Positions 8,324 to 16,617 of a stretch of DNA of 64,000 nucleotides are shown piece by piece. Positions within the stretch are counted from its first letter, which is position 1. Each line of letters begins with the position of its first letter. The position numbers and the translations under genes are program-made. The DNA comes from Inmirania thermothiophila (GTDB taxonomy: Bacteria; Pseudomonadota; Gammaproteobacteria; DSM-100275): assembly GCF_003751635.1 (NCBI RefSeq), contig NZ_RJVI01000002.1, positions 372,001 to 436,000 of the forward strand, read 5' to 3'. The notes beneath the pieces were generated by a model. It had not been told where the DNA came from. It ran no database searches and worked only from the letters and a program-made list of their open reading frames with translations.

Positions 8324-9064
8324 GTGGCCGCGCTGGCGATCATCGGCGGCACCGGGCTGACGCGGCTTGCCGGCCTCGAGCTCACGGAGCGGCGGGTGGT
8401 GCACACCCGCTGGGGCAGCCCCTCCTCGGCGCTGCTCCTCGGGCGGCTGCACGGGCGCGAGGTGATCTTCCTCGCCCGCCACGGCGAGCGCCACACCATC
8501 CCGCCGCATCGGGTCAACTACCGCGCCAACATCCAGGCCCTGAAGGACGCGGGCGTGGAGCGGGTGCTGGCGGTGGCCGCCGTGGGCGGCATCCGCGGCG
8601 ACCTCGCGCCGGGGCGGCTCGCGATCCCGGACCAGATCATCGACTACACCCACGGGCGGGCGCAGACCTTCTTCGAGGACGACCTGGAGGAGGTGGTCCA
8701 CGTCGACTTCACCGAGCCCTACTGCGAGGCGCTGCGCCGACGCCTGATCGAGGCCGCCGAGGCCGCCGGCGTGCCCTTCAGCCCGCACGGGACCTACGCC
8801 GCCACCGAGGGCCCGCGCCTCGAGACCGCGGCCGAGATCGACCGCCTCGAGCGCGACGGCTGCCACATGGTGGGCATGACCGGGATGCCGGAGGCCGCCC
8901 TCGCCCGCGAGGCGGGCCTCTGCTACGCCGCCTGCGCGGTGGTCGCCAACTGGGCCGCGGGACGCGGCGAGGGGCCCATCGGCATGGACGAGATCCGCCG
9001 CAACCTCGAGACCGGCATGGGCCACGTGGGCCGGCTGCTTGAGGCGCTGATGCCGCGCCTGTAG
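8324..9064 (+). CDS. S-methyl-5'-thioadenosine/thioinosine phosphorylase
   Basis: A 246-residue purine nucleoside phosphorylase of the MTAP/MTIP family: IIGGTGLTRL near the start (phosphate binding), ARHGERHTIPPHRVNYRANI (about 47-66), and MVGMTGMPEA (about 183-192). The short length and the operon with hpt resemble the gammaproteobacterial methylthioinosine phosphorylase, which yields hypoxanthine and methylthioribose 1-phosphate, rather than the longer MTAP. Which nucleoside is preferred cannot be settled by eye. GTG start at 8324. The TAG stop (9062-9064) sits inside TAGACT, a likely -10 hexamer for the next gene. Confidence 0.85.
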   Translation: MAALAIIGGTGLTRLAGLELTERRVVHTRWGSPSSALLLGRLHGREVIFLARHGERHTIPPHRVNYRANIQALKDAGVERVLAVAAVGGIRGDLAPGRLAIPDQIIDYTHGRAQTFFEDDLEEVVHVDFTEPYCEALRRRLIEAAEAAGVPFSPHGTYAATEGPRLETAAEIDRLERDGCHMVGMTGMPEAALAREAGLCYAACAVVANWAAGRGEGPIGMDEIRRNLETGMGHVGRLLEALMPRL

Positions 9065-9067
9065 ACT
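9062..9067 (+). promoter_or_regulatory. Possible -10 element of the diguanylate cyclase gene
   Basis: TAGACT, containing the TAG stop of the phosphorylase gene. About 45 nt of leader with GGGGGAGA before the GTG start at 9120. Confidence 0.4.
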
Positions 9068-9119
9068 CCGGTCCGTCGCCCGCCCCGCGGACGCGGGGCA
9101 CCGACAGGGGGAGATCGCC

Positions 9120-10820
9120 GTGCTTCATGCCCAGCCGCGCGGGCTGCCCGTGCCGCGATGGGTCCTCCTGCTCTGGTTCGCCGTCGCCGGCGTCGCCGTC
9201 GTCGTCGGGGCGTGGCTGTGGTCGGAGCAGCGCCTGCGCGAGGAGACCGCCCACCAGCAGCACCACGCCGCGGGCGCCTACCAGGCCTACGTCTCCGGGC
9301 GCATCGGGCTGATGCATGCGCTCGCCCGCTCGATGGCGCTGGCCGAGCCCATGCGCGAGCTCGCCGCGCGGCCCACCGACCTGCGCGCGCGCATCCGCGC
9401 CGTCGCCTATCTGCAGCGCTTCGTGGCCACGGTGGGCGCCGAGGGGGCGGAACTGCTGACGGCGGACGGCCTCGTGCTCGCCTCCTCGGACCCGGAGCGG
9501 GTGCGGCCGGGCACCACCCATCCGCCCCGTCCCTATCTGCGGCGGGCGCTCGAGCACGGCCACGCCAACTGGATCGGCACCGAGGACGGCGGCGACGAGC
9601 TCGTCATCCACATGGCCACCGCCCTGGATGGCGGGTCGGGGAAGGCGGTGCTGGCGGTGCTGGAGTACCCGGTGGAGATGCTGTCCGGCGCCGAGCTGGC
9701 GGCCACCCACCCGGGCAGCGTGCTGGCCCTGCTGGACGAGTACGGGGTGGTCGCGGCGGGAACGGCGTCCAGCCTGCGCCTGCACACCCTCGGGACGCTG
9801 GACCCCACCGTGCGCGCGCGCATCCTCTCCGAGTCCCCCTACGGCGGGCGTCTGCCCGACCCGCTGGCGGTGCGCCGCCGCATCGAGCACGAGGGCGCGG
9901 TGATCCTCGAGCTCGCGCAGCGCCTGCCCGAGCTCGACGCCCTCCACGGCCACGACCACGGCGACGAGCCGGAGCACGGAGCCGAGCCCGGCGATGCGGA
10001 GGAGGCGCACGGCACGGACGGGGCACGGGCCGCCGAGGCGCACGACGATGCCGCCGCGGAGGGCGGCGGCGCGGCCGCAGGGGGCGGGGCGGACCATGGG
10101 CACCGGCTCGTGGTCTCGGCGGCGCCGGTCCCGGGCACGCGCTGGCAGACCCTCACCCTGCAGCCGGTGCCGGAGCGCTGGCCGCTCTTCGTCCAGAGCC
10201 TCGGCTTCGCGTTGCCGCTCTGGGGCGTGATCGTGCTCGGCACCCTCTACCTGGTGCAGCGCGCCCGCTACCTGCGCGAGCTCTACGAGCGCGCGATCCG
10301 CGATCCCCTCACGCGGCTCTACACACGCCTCTACATGGAAGAGGCGGTGAAGGTCCTCATCGAGGCCTGCGAGCGCCGGCGCCTCCAGGGCCTCGCCGTG
10401 GTCCTGTTCGACATCGACCACTTCAAGCGCGTCAACGACACCTGGGGCCACGCCGCGGGCGACGAGGTGCTCAAGGCCGTGGCGCGGGTCATCCTCGAGG
10501 ACACGCGGCCCACCGATGTGCAGGTGCGACTCGGCGGCGAGGAGATGGTGGTGTGGCTGCCGGAGCCGAACCTCGAGGGTGCGGTGGCATGCGCCGAGCG
10601 GCTGCGTCGCCACGTGGAGCAGATGCGGATCGCGACGCCGCAGGGCGAGATCGCGGTCACCGTCAGCGCCGGGGTGGCGCTGCGGGCGCCGGGGGAGGAC
10701 ATGGAGGCGGCGATCCGGCGGGCCGACGAGGCCCTCTACCGGGCCAAGGCCGAGGGGCGGAACCGGGTCGTCGCGGCGCCTGCCCCCGCGGCCGGGTCGC
10801 AGGCCGCGGCCCCGGTATAA
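9120..10820 (+). CDS. Membrane diguanylate cyclase with His/Asp-rich periplasmic insert
   Basis: A 566-residue protein. One membrane helix (14-35), a periplasmic sensor region (about 40-350, dCache-like), a second helix (360-380) and a cytoplasmic GGDEF domain (390-555). The active-site loop reads GGEEM (472-476), with the usual Phe replaced by Met; RPTD (463-466) five residues upstream is the inhibitory I-site, so product inhibition by c-di-GMP is expected. Residues 275-328 form a low-complexity insert full of His, Asp, Glu, Ala and Gly, opening with [12 protein letters not shown]. This could bind metal ions. The GTG start is preceded by GGGGGAGA. The TAA stop is part of the next TATAAT. Confidence 0.88.
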   Translation: MLHAQPRGLPVPRWVLLLWFAVAGVAVVVGAWLWSEQRLREETAHQQHHAAGAYQAYVSGRIGLMHALARSMALAEPMRELAARPTDLRARIRAVAYLQRFVATVGAEGAELLTADGLVLASSDPERVRPGTTHPPRPYLRRALEHGHANWIGTEDGGDELVIHMATALDGGSGKAVLAVLEYPVEMLSGAELAATHPGSVLALLDEYGVVAAGTASSLRLHTLGTLDPTVRARILSESPYGGRLPDPLAVRRRIEHEGAVILELAQRLPELDALHGHDHGDEPEHGAEPGDAEEAHGTDGARAAEAHDDAAAEGGGAAAGGGADHGHRLVVSAAPVPGTRWQTLTLQPVPERWPLFVQSLGFALPLWGVIVLGTLYLVQRARYLRELYERAIRDPLTRLYTRLYMEEAVKVLIEACERRRLQGLAVVLFDIDHFKRVNDTWGHAAGDEVLKAVARVILEDTRPTDVQVRLGGEEMVVWLPEPNLEGAVACAERLRRHVEQMRIATPQGEIAVTVSAGVALRAPGEDMEAAIRRADEALYRAKAEGRNRVVAAPAPAAGSQAAAPV

Positions 10821-10821
10821 T
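10816..10821 (+). promoter_or_regulatory. -10 element of enoyl-CoA isomerase/trmH genes containing upstream stop codon
   Basis: Perfect TATAAT; the TAA of the diguanylate cyclase gene is inside the hexamer. Expected start of transcription near 10828, 26 nt before the next ATG. Confidence 0.65.
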
Positions 10822-10853
10822 CGCCCGCCGGCCCATCGCCACGGAGCGGATCC

Positions 10854-11603
10854 ATGTCCATGCTGGAGATCCAACGGCGCGGCGACGTCGCCGCGATCCG
10901 GCTCGCCCACGGCACCGTCAACGCCATCGGCCCGGCCCTCGTGGAGGCGCTGGAGCAGGCGCTGGACGGCTGCGTCGACGCCGGCGCCGTGATCCTCGCC
11001 GGCAACGAGAAGTTCTTCTCCATCGGTCTGGCGCTGCCGGAGCTGCTGGGGCTTGGGCGCGCCGAGATGGAGCCCTTCTGGATGCGCTTCTGCGCCCTCG
11101 TGCGCCGCCTCTACGCCTTTCCGCGGCCGACGGTGTGCGCCGTGACGGGGCACGCCACCGCGGGCGGGGCGGTGCTGGCGCTGGCCTGCGACTTTCGTGT
11201 CATGGCCGCGGGCCGGCGCCTGATCGGCCTCAACGAGGTCCGGCTGGGCCTGCCGGTGCCGCTGCTCGCCGACCTCGTGCTGCGCCAGGTGGCGGGCGAT
11301 CGCCGCGCCACCGAGCTTCTCTACCACGGCGAGTTCCTGACCCCCGAGGCGGCGCGCGCCGCCGGGATCGTGGACGAGGTGGTGCCGGAGGTGGAGGGGG
11401 CGGTGGCCCGTGCGCACCAGCGCGCCGAGGCCCTCGCCGCGCTGCCCGCGGCGGCGCTGGCGCAGCTCAAGGCGCAGCGCACGGCGGGCGTGCTCGCCGC
11501 CTACGAGGCCGGCGGCGGCGCCGAGGCCGATCGCGCCTTCCTCGACTTCTGGTTCGAGCCGGCGGTGCAGGCGCGGCTCGCCGAGGCCGCGCAGCGCTTC
11601 TGA
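10854..11603 (+). CDS. Enoyl-CoA hydratase/isomerase family protein
   Basis: A 249-residue crotonase-fold protein. The oxyanion region reads GHATAGGAVLALACDFR (about 98-114): the first catalytic Glu of hydratases (in the GGGCELA motif) is replaced by Val, whereas the second Glu is kept (NEVRLGLPVP, about 124-133). Enoyl-CoA delta-isomerases characteristically retain only the second one, so isomerase activity on unsaturated acyl-CoA is more likely than hydration. GGAGCGG precedes the ATG at 10854; the second ATG two codons later is an alternative. It is followed by trmH after 8 nt. Confidence 0.85.
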   Translation: MSMLEIQRRGDVAAIRLAHGTVNAIGPALVEALEQALDGCVDAGAVILAGNEKFFSIGLALPELLGLGRAEMEPFWMRFCALVRRLYAFPRPTVCAVTGHATAGGAVLALACDFRVMAAGRRLIGLNEVRLGLPVPLLADLVLRQVAGDRRATELLYHGEFLTPEAARAAGIVDEVVPEVEGAVARAHQRAEALAALPAAALAQLKAQRTAGVLAAYEAGGGAEADRAFLDFWFEPAVQARLAEAAQRF

Positions 11604-11611
11604 GGCGGCCC

Positions 11612-12298
11612 GTGCCCACCGAGCGGCGCCTGGCGCGCATCCGCGAGGTCCTGGCCCGGCGCCAGCCGGACCTCACGGTGGTCATGGACAACGTCCACAA
11701 GCCCCACAACCTCGCCGCCATCGCGCGCACCTGCGACGCCGTCGGCGTCCTCGAGGTGCACGCCATCTGCCGCGAGGGCCCGGTCAGCCTCAGCCGCAAG
11801 GTGGCCATGGGCACCCACAAGTGGGTGCCGGTACGCAGCCACCGCAGCGTGGCCGAGGCCTACGCGGCGCTGCGCGGCGCAGGCTTCGCCATCCTCGCCG
11901 CCGATCTCTCGGCGGATGCGCGCGACTACCGCGAGGTGGACTACACCCGGCCCACCGCGATCGTGGTGGGGGCCGAGCTCGACGGCATCTCCGAGGAGGC
12001 CTCGCGCGGGGCCGACGGGCGCATCGTCATCCCCCTCCACGGCATGGCCGCCTCCCTCAACGTCTCCGTGGCCACCGCGGTGATCCTCTACGAGGCCCTG
12101 CGCCAGCGCGAGGCGGCGGGTCTCTACGACGCCCCCCGGCTCGATCCCGCGCTGCATCAGCGCCTCCTGGTGGAGTGGGCCTATCCGCAGGTGGCGGCCT
12201 GGTGCCGGCGCACCGGGCGTCCCTATCCCGCCCTGGACGAGGCCGGGCGCCTGCCGGACGGCTTCCTCAGCGCGATGGAGGCGCCGGAGGAGGGCTGA
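11612..12298 (+). CDS. trmH: tRNA (guanosine-18-2'-O)-methyltransferase TrmH
   Basis: A 228-residue SPOUT methyltransferase with nearly the length of E. coli TrmH. Motif 1 (DNVHKPHNLAAIARTCDAVG, 26-45) includes the conserved Asn and catalytic Arg; motif 2 is VVGAELDGIS and motif 3 HGMAASLNVSVATAV forms the knot that binds S-adenosylmethionine. It methylates the ribose of G18 in the tRNA D-loop. GTG start at 11612, 8 nt after the preceding stop. It converges with csiV, the coding ends overlapping by 32 nt. Confidence 0.93.
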   Translation: MPTERRLARIREVLARRQPDLTVVMDNVHKPHNLAAIARTCDAVGVLEVHAICREGPVSLSRKVAMGTHKWVPVRSHRSVAEAYAALRGAGFAILAADLSADARDYREVDYTRPTAIVVGAELDGISEEASRGADGRIVIPLHGMAASLNVSVATAVILYEALRQREAAGLYDAPRLDPALHQRLLVEWAYPQVAAWCRRTGRPYPALDEAGRLPDGFLSAMEAPEEG

Positions 12299-13109
12299 CG
12301 GCGCCCGCCGCCGGGACCTCCGGGGGCGGCAGGGGGCGGTCCTCGGCGCGGACCTGGAGCAGGATCCCGAAGCGGGGGTGGTCGAAGTAGTGCAGCTCGC
12401 CGATGCGCACGCGCCGTGCCTCGCGGATGCGCATGCGCTCCCGCGCCGGCACCGCGAGGAGCCCGGCGAGGGGGTCGTCGGCGGCGAGGGGCGGCAGCAG
12501 GGGCTGCGCCGGGACCGGCTCGGTGAGGAGGAGGTCCACGCCGGCGACGAGGTAGAGGCCGGTGGCGTCGATGCGCACCGTGCCGAGGAGCTCGGGGCCG
12601 TCCCCGGCGACGGACTCCGCCGCCGCCTCGCCCGTGGCGGGACCGCCCGGGGCCGCCTGCGCGAGCGCCTCGGCCGGCGCCTCCGGGGCCGCGGGCGGCG
12701 GCCAGGCGATGCGCACGGGGTCCGTGACCTCGCGCCGCTGCGCCCAGCCGGTGTGGAGGAGGACGCGGTAGCCCGGGGCCGCTGCCAGGCGCGCGGCCAG
12801 AGGGGCGAGGGCGAGGCCGTCGCCGGGCAGGGGTTCGAGATCCACCGGCGCGCCATCCCCCGCCGCGGGGGGTGCCGCCTCGGGCACGCCGGCGCCGTCC
12901 TCGGCCGCGGGCGGCGCCCCCTCGGGCACGCTGCGGGCGCCGTCGAGATCGGGCATCCCCGGATCGGCCGCCCAGCGCTCGCCGCCCTCGATGCGGTCGC
13001 GGGCGAAGACCACCACCTCCACCTGGTACCACCGCTCGGTGGGGACCTCCTGGGCCGGTGCCGCGGGCGCCAGCGCAAGCGCGAACAGGAGGGCGAGGGC
13101 CGCGCGCAT
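12267..13109 (-). CDS. CsiV-family cell-wall/division-associated periplasmic protein
   Basis: A 280-residue exported protein with a Sec signal peptide (1-19, ALALAPAAPAQ end). The mature part begins with the CsiV-type ERWYQVEVVVFAR strand and ends with a segment of the family pattern (RRVRIGELHYFDHPRFGILLQV region, about 235-256). CsiV is a partner of PBP1A/LpoA in Vibrio. A Pro/Ala/Glu-rich low-complexity middle (about 65-160) is less conserved. The start ATG shares one base with the mfd stop, and mfd-csiV order is common in gammaproteobacteria. The C-terminal codons overlap trmH on the other strand. Confidence 0.75.
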   Translation of the reverse strand: MRAALALLFALALAPAAPAQEVPTERWYQVEVVVFARDRIEGGERWAADPGMPDLDGARSVPEGAPPAAEDGAGVPEAAPPAAGDGAPVDLEPLPGDGLALAPLAARLAAAPGYRVLLHTGWAQRREVTDPVRIAWPPPAAPEAPAEALAQAAPGGPATGEAAAESVAGDGPELLGTVRIDATGLYLVAGVDLLLTEPVPAQPLLPPLAADDPLAGLLAVPARERMRIREARRVRIGELHYFDHPRFGILLQVRAEDRPLPPPEVPAAGAVSPPPAPPSR

Positions 13110-16100
13110 CAGGCCGCCTCCGCGAGGGCGAGCCGCCCCAGCAGCGACTCCACCAGGGCGAAGCGCGCCTCGGGGTCGGGCAGCTCGGCCTGGAAGCGCA
13201 GCCGCTCCTGCCCCTCCAGGCGGTAGCGGCCGGGTTCGCCCTGCACCAGCTGGACCAGCTTCAGGGGGTCGATGCGCGGCGCGGGACCGAACTCGATGCG
13301 CCCGCCGCGGGGGCCGGCCTCGATGCGGGCGATGCCCATGGCCTCGGCGCGGCGGCGCAGCCGCGTCAGGCGGAAGAGGTTCTTGACCTCGGGCGGCAGC
13401 AGCCCGAAGCGGTCCACCATCTCCACCTCCAGGGCGTGCAGGGCCGCCTCGTCGGCGGCGCCGGCGATGCGCTTGTAGAGGACGAGGCGGGTGTGGACGT
13501 CGGGGAGGTAGTCCTCCGGGATCACCGCCGGCACGCGCAGCTCCACCTCGGGGCCGCGGCCGCCCCCCTCCAGCAGCTCGGGCTCGCGGCCGGCCTTGAG
13601 GGCGGCGACGGCGCGCGCCAGCATGTCCATGTAGAGGCTGTAGCCCACCTCCTGGATCTGGCCGCTCTGCTCCTCGCCCAGGAGCTCTCCGGCGCCGCGG
13701 ATCTCCAGGTCGTGGTTGGCGAGGAGGAAGCCCGAGCCCAGCGCCTCCAGCGACTCGATGGCCTCCAGGCGCTTGACCGCGTCGGCGGTCATGGCCGCGC
13801 GCGGCGGCACCAGCAGGTAGGCGTAGGCGCGGTGGTGGGAGCGGCCGACGCGGCCGCGCAGCTGGTGCAGCTGCGCCAGGCCGAGGCGGTCGGCACGGTC
13901 GATGAGGATGGTGTTGGCGCGCGGGATGTCGATGCCGCTCTCGATGATGGTGGTGCAGACCAGGACGTCGAAGCGGTGGTGGTGGAAGTCCACCATGATG
14001 GTCTCGAGCTCACGCTCGCGCATCTGCCCGTGGGCGATGCGCAGCCTCGCCTCGGGCACCAGGGCCTGGACCCGCCGGGCCACCCCCTCGATGCTCTCGA
14101 CGCGGTTGTGGACGAAGTAGACCTGGCCGCCGCGGTGGAGCTCGCGGCGGATCGCCTCGGCGACGAGGGTGTCCTTCCACTCGGTGACGAAGGTCTGCAC
14201 CGCGAGCCGGTTCACCGGCGGGGTGGTGATGATGGAGAGGTCGCGCAGCCCCGAGAGGGCGAGGTTGAGGGTGCGCGGGATCGGCGTCGCCGTGAGCGTG
14301 AGCACGTCCACCTCGGCGCGCAGGGCCTTGAAGCGCTCCTTCTGACGCACGCCGAAGCGGTGCTCCTCGTCGATGATGACGAGGCCGAGGTTGCGGAAGC
14401 GGACGCTGCGCTCGAGCAGCTTGTGGGTGCCGATGACGATGTCCACCCGGCCCTCGGCCAGCGCATCCAGCACCCGCGCGGTTTCGCGGCCGCTGCGGAA
14501 GCGCGACAGCACCTCGATGCGCACCGGCCAGTCGGCGAAGCGGTCGCAGAAGTTGAGGTAGTGCTGCTGGGCCAGCAGGGTCGTCGGCACCAGCATCGCC
14601 ACCTGCCGCCCCGCCTGCACGGCGACGAAAGCGGCGCGCATGGCGACCTCGGTCTTGCCGAAGCCCACGTCGCCGCAGACCACCCGGTCCATGGGGGTGG
14701 GCGAGCGCAGGTCGGCGAGCACCGCGTCGATCGCCGCCGCCTGGTCCGGCGTCTCCTCGAAGGGGAAGGCGGCGCAGAAGGCGGCGTAGTCGGGTCCCGG
14801 GTCGGTCACCGGGGGGATCTCGCTGGCGGCGCGCCGGGCGTAGATCTCGAGCAGCTCGGCGGCGACGTCGCGCACCTTCTGCGCCGCCCGCCGCCGCGCC
14901 CGTTTCCACTGCTCGCCGCCGAGCCGGTGCAGGGGCGCGTTCTCCGGCGCCGCGCCGGTGTAGCGGCTGACCAGGTGCAGCGAGGTGACGGGGACGTAGA
15001 GGCGGTCGCCGCCGGCGTACTCGATGACCAGGTACTCGCCCTCGATGCCGCCGGCCTGCATCCGCTCGAGCCCCTGATAGCGGCCGACACCGTGGTCCTC
15101 GTGCACCACCGGGGTGCCCGGGCGCAGCTCCGCCAGGTCCCGCACCACCGCCTCGGGGTCGCGCGCGGCGCGGCGCCGGCGGGGGCGCGGCTGCGCCGCC
15201 CGCTCGCCGAAGAGCTGCCGCTCCGTGATCACGGCGAGGGCGGGCTCGTCCGCCACCAGCCCCTCCTCCAGCGGCGCCACCGCCAGCGCGCAACGGACCT
15301 CGCCGTCGCGGAACGCCGCCCAGCCGTCCACCGGCACGGTCTCGATCCCGTGCCCGCGGAGCTGCGCCCGCAGCACCTCGCGCCGGCCCGGCGAGTCGGC
15401 GGCGAAGAGCACCCGCCCGGGGAAGCCCTCGAGGAAGGCGCGCAGGGCGCGGGCGGGGTCGGCGGCGCGCGGCTCGAGCCGCACCGCGGGCGGCGGCCGC
15501 GTGGCGAAGCGCACGGCGTCGTCGGCGAGCCCGCCGAGCTCGATGCGCGGATGGAGCGCGAGCCGCGCGGTGAGGCCGCCGGGGCTCAGGTAGAGGTGCT
15601 CCGGCGCGAGCGGCGGCCACTCCGGGTCGGCGGCACGCAGCGCGTGGCGGGCGCCGATGTCGGCCCAGAGGCGGTCGGCCGCCTCCGCGAGCCCCGCCGG
15701 CGTGACCACCGGCGCCTCCGCCGGCAGATAGTCGAACAGGGTCGCCGTCTCCTCGAAGAAGAGGGGCAGGTAGTGCTCGATGCCCTGGGGCAGGCGCCCG
15801 GCGCTGACCTCGCGGTAGACCCGGCTGCGGGTGGGATCGGCGTCGATGAGGGCGCGGTGGCGCTGGCGGAAGCGCGTGATGGCGACGTCGTCGGCCGGGA
15901 ACTCCCGCGCCGGCAGCAGCCGCACCCGCTCCACCCGATCCAGCGAGCGCTGGCTGTCGGGGTCGAAGGTGCGGATCGACTCGATCTCCTCGTCGAAGAG
16001 GTCGATGCGATAGGGCAGCTCGCTGCCCATGGGGAAGAGGTCGAGGATGGAGCCGCGCACGGCCATCTCGCCGTGCTCGGTCACCTGGGGCACGACGCGG

Positions 16101-16567
16101 TAGCCCGCGGCGGCCAGCCGCGCCCTGGCCGCGCCCAGCGACAGGCGCTGTCCGGTCTCCACGAGCAGGCTGTGGGCGGCGACGTAGTCCGGCGGCGGGG
16201 TGCGCAGGATGGCCGCCGTCAGCCCGGCGAGGACGATGCCGCGCCCGAGCCCGGGCAGCCTCGCGAGGACCTCGAGCCGGCGCGAGACCACCTCCGGCGC
16301 CGGGGAGAAGGCGTCGTAGGGCAGGGTCTCCCAGTCCGGGTAGACCAGCAGCGGCAGCGACGCGTCGCAGAAGACCGCGAGCTCGGCCTCGAGCCGCTGC
16401 AGCTCCGCACCGTCCGGCGCCAGCACCAGCAGCGGGGCGTCGGCCCGGCGGGCCGCCGAGGCGAGCGCGAGTGCCGCGGCGCTGCCGTGCAGGCCGCCCC
16501 AGACGACGCGCCCCGCGGACCCGCGCGGCAGGACCGGGTCGAGGATGCTCACGTGCTCGCGGGCCAT
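13109..16567 (-). CDS. mfd: Transcription-repair coupling factor Mfd
   Basis: A 1152-residue protein, essentially the length of E. coli Mfd. In order: UvrB-homology domains (to about 340), RNA-polymerase interaction domain (about 470-540), SF2/RecG-like motor with Walker A GDVGFGKTEVAMRAAF (about 620-635) and the DEEH box (IIDEEHRFGVRQKERFK, about 728), TRG motif, and the C-terminal autoinhibitory D7 domain. It displaces stalled RNA polymerase and recruits UvrA. I chose the ATG at 16567 (MAREHVSILDP); the frame continues upstream only through moeA sequence. A TACAAT hexamer 9 nt before the ATG suggests an almost leaderless mRNA. Confidence 0.97.
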   Translation of the reverse strand: MAREHVSILDPVLPRGSAGRVVWGGLHGSAAALALASAARRADAPLLVLAPDGAELQRLEAELAVFCDASLPLLVYPDWETLPYDAFSPAPEVVSRRLEVLARLPGLGRGIVLAGLTAAILRTPPPDYVAAHSLLVETGQRLSLGAARARLAAAGYRVVPQVTEHGEMAVRGSILDLFPMGSELPYRIDLFDEEIESIRTFDPDSQRSLDRVERVRLLPAREFPADDVAITRFRQRHRALIDADPTRSRVYREVSAGRLPQGIEHYLPLFFEETATLFDYLPAEAPVVTPAGLAEAADRLWADIGARHALRAADPEWPPLAPEHLYLSPGGLTARLALHPRIELGGLADDAVRFATRPPPAVRLEPRAADPARALRAFLEGFPGRVLFAADSPGRREVLRAQLRGHGIETVPVDGWAAFRDGEVRCALAVAPLEEGLVADEPALAVITERQLFGERAAQPRPRRRRAARDPEAVVRDLAELRPGTPVVHEDHGVGRYQGLERMQAGGIEGEYLVIEYAGGDRLYVPVTSLHLVSRYTGAAPENAPLHRLGGEQWKRARRRAAQKVRDVAAELLEIYARRAASEIPPVTDPGPDYAAFCAAFPFEETPDQAAAIDAVLADLRSPTPMDRVVCGDVGFGKTEVAMRAAFVAVQAGRQVAMLVPTTLLAQQHYLNFCDRFADWPVRIEVLSRFRSGRETARVLDALAEGRVDIVIGTHKLLERSVRFRNLGLVIIDEEHRFGVRQKERFKALRAEVDVLTLTATPIPRTLNLALSGLRDLSIITTPPVNRLAVQTFVTEWKDTLVAEAIRRELHRGGQVYFVHNRVESIEGVARRVQALVPEARLRIAHGQMRERELETIMVDFHHHRFDVLVCTTIIESGIDIPRANTILIDRADRLGLAQLHQLRGRVGRSHHRAYAYLLVPPRAAMTADAVKRLEAIESLEALGSGFLLANHDLEIRGAGELLGEEQSGQIQEVGYSLYMDMLARAVAALKAGREPELLEGGGRGPEVELRVPAVIPEDYLPDVHTRLVLYKRIAGAADEAALHALEVEMVDRFGLLPPEVKNLFRLTRLRRRAEAMGIARIEAGPRGGRIEFGPAPRIDPLKLVQLVQGEPGRYRLEGQERLRFQAELPDPEARFALVESLLGRLALAEAA

Positions 16568-16576
16568 GGGGGGCGC

Positions 16577-16582
16577 ATTGTA
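16577..16582 (-). promoter_or_regulatory. -10 element of mfd
   Basis: TACAAT on the minus strand, 9 nt before the mfd ATG, in the gap after moeA. No ribosome binding site lies between. mfd therefore probably has its own promoter besides readthrough from the molybdenum cofactor operon. Confidence 0.5.
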
Positions 16583-16617
16583 GCCGCTTGCACCCCGCGG
16601 CGCAGGCGGGGCCGCCG

